From a virus, in IMG/VR virus record IMGVR_UViG_3300050343_000266, positions 1 to 64,000 of that record: 64,000 nucleotides of DNA; one strand, 5' to 3'. The translations under genes and the position numbers were made by a program. How positions within the stretch are numbered: position 1 is the first letter of the stretch; each line of letters opens with the position of its first letter. Positions 61,121 through 64,000 of the stretch are shown piece after piece. Under the pieces are notes generated by a model. The model saw nothing but the letters and a program-made list of their open reading frames with translations. It had not been told where the DNA came from and did not search any database.

Positions 61121-61137
61121 TTTATATAGCAGATACT

Positions 61138-61162
61138 AAAAAACCCAGCACTTGACTGGGCT
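61138..61162 (-). terminator. Terminator after 61170-61859
   Basis: On the - strand AGCCCAG, a seven-base loop, CTGGGTT then TTTT. Confidence 0.8.
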
Positions 61163-61169
61163 TTGGATG

Positions 61170-61859
61170 CTACGCAATGGTCGGTTTAAATTGAAAGATG
61201 TCTTTGACGCCGCCTGTATATTGTCGGGCAAACTCATTAACGTCGGTAGTAGGTTGATAAGGATTTGCTTCTTCAGAATCGTATGCCATATCCTGGAAAT
61301 TACTTTTGTAAGGAGACAAATTTCCGCCAGCCCCGAAGGTGTTTTCCCAATCAGAAACAATCCCTGCATTTTTTAATAATTCAGGTGAGGGCTCATATGG
61401 TTCCTCAGTTGTGTCAGGTGTAATAGAAGCATTAGTTTGTTCGTCATCGTTAGTAGATAAAGCATCAATCTTATCTCTTAGTAAACGTTGAGCATCGTTA
61501 ACTAAATTGTTCGTGACGCCAGTAATATCTTTGTTGGAAGAGTATTTACCTTCGTTCCCTGCTTTCTTGTGAAGCTTGTGAGCGCCACGTTGATAGGCAA
61601 CATAATCAGATAGTTTTCCGTCGCCTTCGATATCGTCCATATGTTGAGCACTGGTGCGATAGTCAAAGTCATTACGGACTCGATCTTCGACAGCTGCTCT
61701 TAAGGCATCATCGTCAAAGTCTTCGTAACGACTGCCACCATGTGCGTCGTTAGTAAATTGATCTTGATCAATTCCATATTCGTCTGCCAAGTCACGAATG
61801 TAATTACGCTGGCCCATAAGACCTAATTTGCCGAACTTTTTTGGCTTGTCTCTTCCCAT
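61170..61859 (-). CDS. Hypothetical protein
   Basis: 229 residues: RDKPKKFGKLGLMGQRNYIR, DLADEYGIDQDQFTNDAHGG, LRAAVEDRVRNDFDYRTSAQ, then an acidic, disordered second half (DDEQTNASITPDTTEEPYEP; FQDMAYDSEEANPYQPTTDV) and a C-terminus YTGGVKDIFQFKP. The basic start and disordered body resemble virion-associated proteins. No family recognised. Confidence 0.6.
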   Translation of the reverse strand: MGRDKPKKFGKLGLMGQRNYIRDLADEYGIDQDQFTNDAHGGSRYEDFDDDALRAAVEDRVRNDFDYRTSAQHMDDIEGDGKLSDYVAYQRGAHKLHKKAGNEGKYSSNKDITGVTNNLVNDAQRLLRDKIDALSTNDDEQTNASITPDTTEEPYEPSPELLKNAGIVSDWENTFGAGGNLSPYKSNFQDMAYDSEEANPYQPTTDVNEFARQYTGGVKDIFQFKPTIA

Positions 61860-61883
61860 GACACAATTAAATAGCTTTTAAAT

Positions 61884-62081
61884 CTATTTTACTTGGTCTG
61901 AAGTTGACTTTTTAGGTTTGTAGTAAAGAGGCTCGTCAAGATAATCGCAGACAAGTTCTGCTAAGTCCCAATAGTGAATAAACCAGTCGGCTATTAGTCC
62001 TGAGTGGGGTAGTGCGTGATATCGATATTCGACATCATCTATTTCGTCAAGAATTTTGTCGCGTAGTTCCTGCTTGTTCAT
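61884..62081 (-). CDS. Small hypothetical protein
   Basis: 65 residues: NKQELRDKILDEIDDVEYRY, HALPHSGLIADWFIHYWDLA, ELVCDYLDEPLYYKPKKSTS. Helical with a basic tail. Unknown. Confidence 0.55.
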   Translation of the reverse strand: MNKQELRDKILDEIDDVEYRYHALPHSGLIADWFIHYWDLAELVCDYLDEPLYYKPKKSTSDQVK

Positions 62082-62174
62082 TCATAGAGTCTAGATCTAA
62101 ATAGCATTTAATGCTGGCTATTAGCCCTAGTTACTTATACAAATTGCATACAATTTATAAAGGAGAAGTTACTT

Positions 62175-62180
62175 ATGTAA
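62175..62180 (+). other. Start-stop element ATGTAA with strong ribosome site
   Basis: AAAGGAG (62159-62165) stands nine bases before ATGTAA. A start followed at once by a stop can hold ribosomes in a leader. It is 33 bases upstream of the next gene. Alternatively a frameshift has cut off the true N-terminus of that gene. Confidence 0.35.
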
Positions 62181-62212
62181 AACGCAAATAACACATAGGT
62201 ATATAAATATGA

Positions 62213-63313
62213 GTGTTACCCGAAAGATTACGTAAAGCCAAAATCAGGCGAGATGTATCACGTTTAAATACTGATATAAGAGATTTAGACTTTGATGAAA
62301 TCGCAGATGGATTTGATCTTAAGGACGACCCACAGATTTATAAACTTCTGAAAGAGTTATCGCAAAGAGAAGCTTTAAGAGCTGAGGTAGGCGATTATCA
62401 TGATATTATTCCTGATCCAGGTAGGCCCGGTAAATGGACTTTCTCTGAATACAAAGAAAGCGATCCAGTTTTAACTCATAATCAGCAAAATGCTTCACTT
62501 AATCATTACTTGAACAGTGAGCTATCGGGAGGTTATATGCCTTCACTGCCTATGGATACTAATCCAGCATTAATGGCTGAATTAGAAGAAGCAGTAAAAG
62601 CTTTGATGTCACGAGAAACACTAGAGAAATTTGGAGGTAAGCATGGGATGCATGGAGGAACTCGCAGAGTATCTGATCAACCAGGTGTAATGGCACAATA
62701 TATTCATGATTTAGGATTAGGATACGATCGTGTGTATAGAGATCCAATAACACATCAAAAACCAAATCAAGGTCATATCGCCGCACATGCTAGTAGTGAT
62801 GTTTTGTCTCATTTAAAAGAGAACATAAGACTACAAGGAGGTCATTTAAATCAAATTCTTCGAAATGAAGAATCAGACATGGTTACAGCAATATTAGATC
62901 AAATGCAAGGTAGACGGCAGGTGGTTGATCAAGTTGATTTAGACAAAAACATTGTAGAAATCAAAGCTGCTCAGAATTTACGAAAGAAACAAAAACAACA
63001 AGAAACTCGACAAAAAAATAAAGAAGTTAAAATGAAATTTGATGCTGGAGCTAGTAATTTGTTAGATAAAAGATTTGCAGATGCAAGAGTTTTAGACGAA
63101 TTTCAAAAGCTAAAACAGAGTGCACTACAAGAAATAGATGCCAAGCGTGATGCTCAAGCTGCAGGTGCAGTGGTTGGAGAGAAGCCAACAGTAATCAATG
63201 CTGGTGAAGGATCACGTGTCTATGTTGAAGGCGGTAACGGCAATGGTAACGGACATAAAGTCGATAAAATTAAAGCAGCGATGAAGAATGGATATGGGAA
63301 CGGTAAACATTAA
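62213..63313 (+). CDS. Hypothetical protein, helical, + strand
   Basis: 366 residues from GTG 62213. LPERLRKAKIRRDVSRLNTD, DFDEIADGFDLKDDPQIYKL, YMPSLPMDTNPALMAELEEA, then a long basic coiled coil (AAQNLRKKQKQQETRQKNKE) and a Gly/Asn-rich end (VYVEGGNGNGNGHKVD). An ATG at 62209 runs into a stop in another frame, so the start is uncertain. The only + strand gene in the right part of the window. No family recognised; its make-up recalls head or internal virion proteins. Confidence 0.55.
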   Translation: MLPERLRKAKIRRDVSRLNTDIRDLDFDEIADGFDLKDDPQIYKLLKELSQREALRAEVGDYHDIIPDPGRPGKWTFSEYKESDPVLTHNQQNASLNHYLNSELSGGYMPSLPMDTNPALMAELEEAVKALMSRETLEKFGGKHGMHGGTRRVSDQPGVMAQYIHDLGLGYDRVYRDPITHQKPNQGHIAAHASSDVLSHLKENIRLQGGHLNQILRNEESDMVTAILDQMQGRRQVVDQVDLDKNIVEIKAAQNLRKKQKQQETRQKNKEVKMKFDAGASNLLDKRFADARVLDEFQKLKQSALQEIDAKRDAQAAGAVVGEKPTVINAGEGSRVYVEGGNGNGNGHKVDKIKAAMKNGYGNGKH

Positions 63314-63314
63314 G

Positions 63315-63479
63315 TTAGTTCCAGCAACTTAGATATTCATCAGTTGAAACTAGGATTGTTTCCGTCAGTGGAAGACGTGTCATTGATATTTGGTCTACGT
63401 CCATATAATCAACAGTCATAACGCCAGGGCTGGTTTCAATTGCGCCGACGATAAACACTGACATAAGTAATGTGCACAT
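63315..63479 (-). CDS. Small hypothetical protein
   Basis: 54 residues: MCTLLMSVFIVGAIETSPGV, MTVDYMDVDQISMTRLPLTE, TILVSTDEYLSCWN. A second start at 63464 (MSVFIVGAIE) is more likely. Beta-rich. It converges on the + strand gene ending at 63313. Confidence 0.5.
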   Translation of the reverse strand: MCTLLMSVFIVGAIETSPGVMTVDYMDVDQISMTRLPLTETILVSTDEYLSCWN

Positions 63480-63537
63480 ATTTATTGCATGTATAGAACA
63501 CTGAAAAATAGGCTAGCCAATAGGCCAGCCATATGTG

Positions 63538-63771
63538 TCAGTTGACAGGAAGGTTCGATTCGATTGTTTGAATCGCCTCGCGTAATGTTGCACCTGCATA
63601 ACCAGATGCACCTGAGTAAAACTCAGTAGGTTCTGCATAGATGTCCTCTTGTGATTGAGGCCAGCTAAGAGGACGTGCCTTGCGACAGTAGCCTTCAGAG
63701 AGACGCATCATCGTGAGCAGATGATCAAGTTGATATCTAGGAATAGAGACCATCTCAAATTCGAAGTTCAT
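63538..63771 (-). CDS. Small hypothetical protein after tRNA-Asp
   Basis: 77 residues from MNFEFEMVSIPRYQLDHLLT (ATG 63771). Then MMRLSEGYCRKARPLSWPQS and ASGYAGATLREAIQTIESNL. The frame is open further up, through the tRNA, but that part is not coding. It follows a terminator hairpin. No family recognised. Confidence 0.55.
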   Translation of the reverse strand: MNFEFEMVSIPRYQLDHLLTMMRLSEGYCRKARPLSWPQSQEDIYAEPTEFYSGASGYAGATLREAIQTIESNLPVN

Positions 63772-63802
63772 GTGTTCCGTATAGGGGACACAAAGAACTA
63801 AA

Positions 63803-63818
63803 CCGCCCATTAGGGCGG
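63803..63818 (-). terminator. Hairpin terminator with TAAT loop
   Basis: CCGCCC and GGGCGG around TAAT (- strand), then TTTAGTTCTTT. It ends the tRNA-Asp transcript. Confidence 0.65.
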
Positions 63819-63831
63819 AAGGTTGTTTAAA

Positions 63832-63903
63832 CGACCCATGCGAGATTTGAACTCGCGATACCACCGTGACAGGGTGGCGTGATAACCGCTTCACTAATGG
63901 GTC
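63832..63903 (-). tRNA. tRNA-Asp (anticodon GTC)
   Basis: A 72-base cloverleaf. Acceptor GACCCAT pairs with ATGGGTC; anticodon arm CCACC-CTGTCAC-GGTGG with GTC; T-arm GCGAG-TTCAAAT-CTCGC; discriminator G. The CCA end is not encoded. All stems are perfect, so it should be functional. It may add to host decoding or serve as an integration relic. Confidence 0.93.
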
Positions 63904-63914
63904 TAGTAGGGGTA

Positions 63915-63931
63915 TGGGGTTTAAGACCCCA
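63915..63931. other. Hairpin next to tRNA-Asp; rest of window end empty
   Basis: TGGGGT and ACCCCA-type arms with a five-base loop, just upstream of the tRNA on the - strand. I see no gene between 63904 and the window end at 64000. Confidence 0.4.
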
Positions 63932-64000
63932 GTACCTAGTAATCACTCTTGGAAGCAATAAGTAACCATCCAATCCATTACATGGCTGGCTGAACGTAGT

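Larger units (their letters stand above)
60852..61135. promoter_or_regulatory. Repeat-rich control region upstream of RHH pair
   Basis: No gene is seen in this 284-base gap. It contains AAGCGTACA twice (60904-60912 and 60934-60942, exactly 30 bases apart), GAGCAAATTGCTTCTC (60874-60889, imperfect palindrome), and two CGTAG-N4-CGTAG sites (61017-61037 in reverse, 61102-61120 forward). Pyrimidine and T-rich runs lie between. The content suits a promoter-operator region, and an origin of replication is also possible. Confidence 0.6.

Noticed and set aside
63772-63894. Upstream extension of the small gene at 63538-63771
   Set aside because: The extension runs through the tRNA-Asp gene on the same strand; MNFEFEM at 63771 is a better start.
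63904-64000. A second tRNA at the right edge
   Set aside because: One hairpin exists, but no T-loop or pairing acceptor stem could be found on either strand.

Overview
This window is most likely part of the genome of a tailed phage (Caudoviricetes) that infects a cyanobacterium. It carries psbA (photosystem II D1), a high-light-inducible protein, a strong NblA-like gene, ThyX, class I ribonucleotide reductase, MazG, and many small proteins of the kind found in cyanophages. The NblA-like gene suggests a host with phycobilisomes (Synechococcus-like rather than Prochlorococcus); this is an inference. The window opens inside a gene and I see no tape-measure or large internal virion protein, so the genome is probably longer than 64 kb. 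I cannot assign a genus.

Layout. Positions 1-26.5 kb, mostly + strand: packaging and virion genes. The order is a small-terminase candidate, TerL, portal, scaffold, a sigma-70 factor, major capsid and its partner, an HhH protein, a membrane-active glycine-zipper protein, virion proteins, and two large fibres ending in S74 self-cleaving chaperones. At 26.5-36.4 kb lie lysis (a GH19 endolysin on the - strand), small basic proteins, a LamG-type fibre, a tRNA-derived attachment site beside a tyrosine integrase, small membrane proteins, an HNH nuclease overlapping the NblA-like gene, an exported beta-barrel and an RS-rich protein. From 36.4 to 63.9 kb nearly everything is on the - strand: a split family-A DNA polymerase, a primase-VirE helicase, PD-(D/E)XK exonuclease, SSB, 2OG oxygenase, ThyX, NrdA/NrdB, MazG, an IF-1 homologue, thioredoxin, a run of tiny overlapping ORFs, a Met/Pro-rich repeat protein, a SET-domain protein, a protamine-like protein, Hli, an endonuclease VII-like gene, psbA, RlpA-like, DUF932, two tandem ribbon-helix-helix/Cys-cluster regulators with a repeat-rich control region, and tRNA-Asp.

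How it works together. The - strand supplies nucleotide synthesis, replication, photosynthesis maintenance and regulation (early/middle). The + strand supplies virion and lysis genes (late). About ten + strand genes, and the endolysin, have a GTTARAATA-like box 21-27 nt before their start. With the phage-encoded sigma factor this suggests dedicated late promoters. Integrase, attP-like site and RHH regulators point to temperate capacity.

Caveat. Many genes in the first 14.3 kb (TerL, portal, scaffold and others) are cut by single-base frameshifts, while most of the rest is clean. I read these mainly as sequence or assembly errors, and give fragments with the reading I think is original. All assignments rest on motifs read by eye; no search was run.
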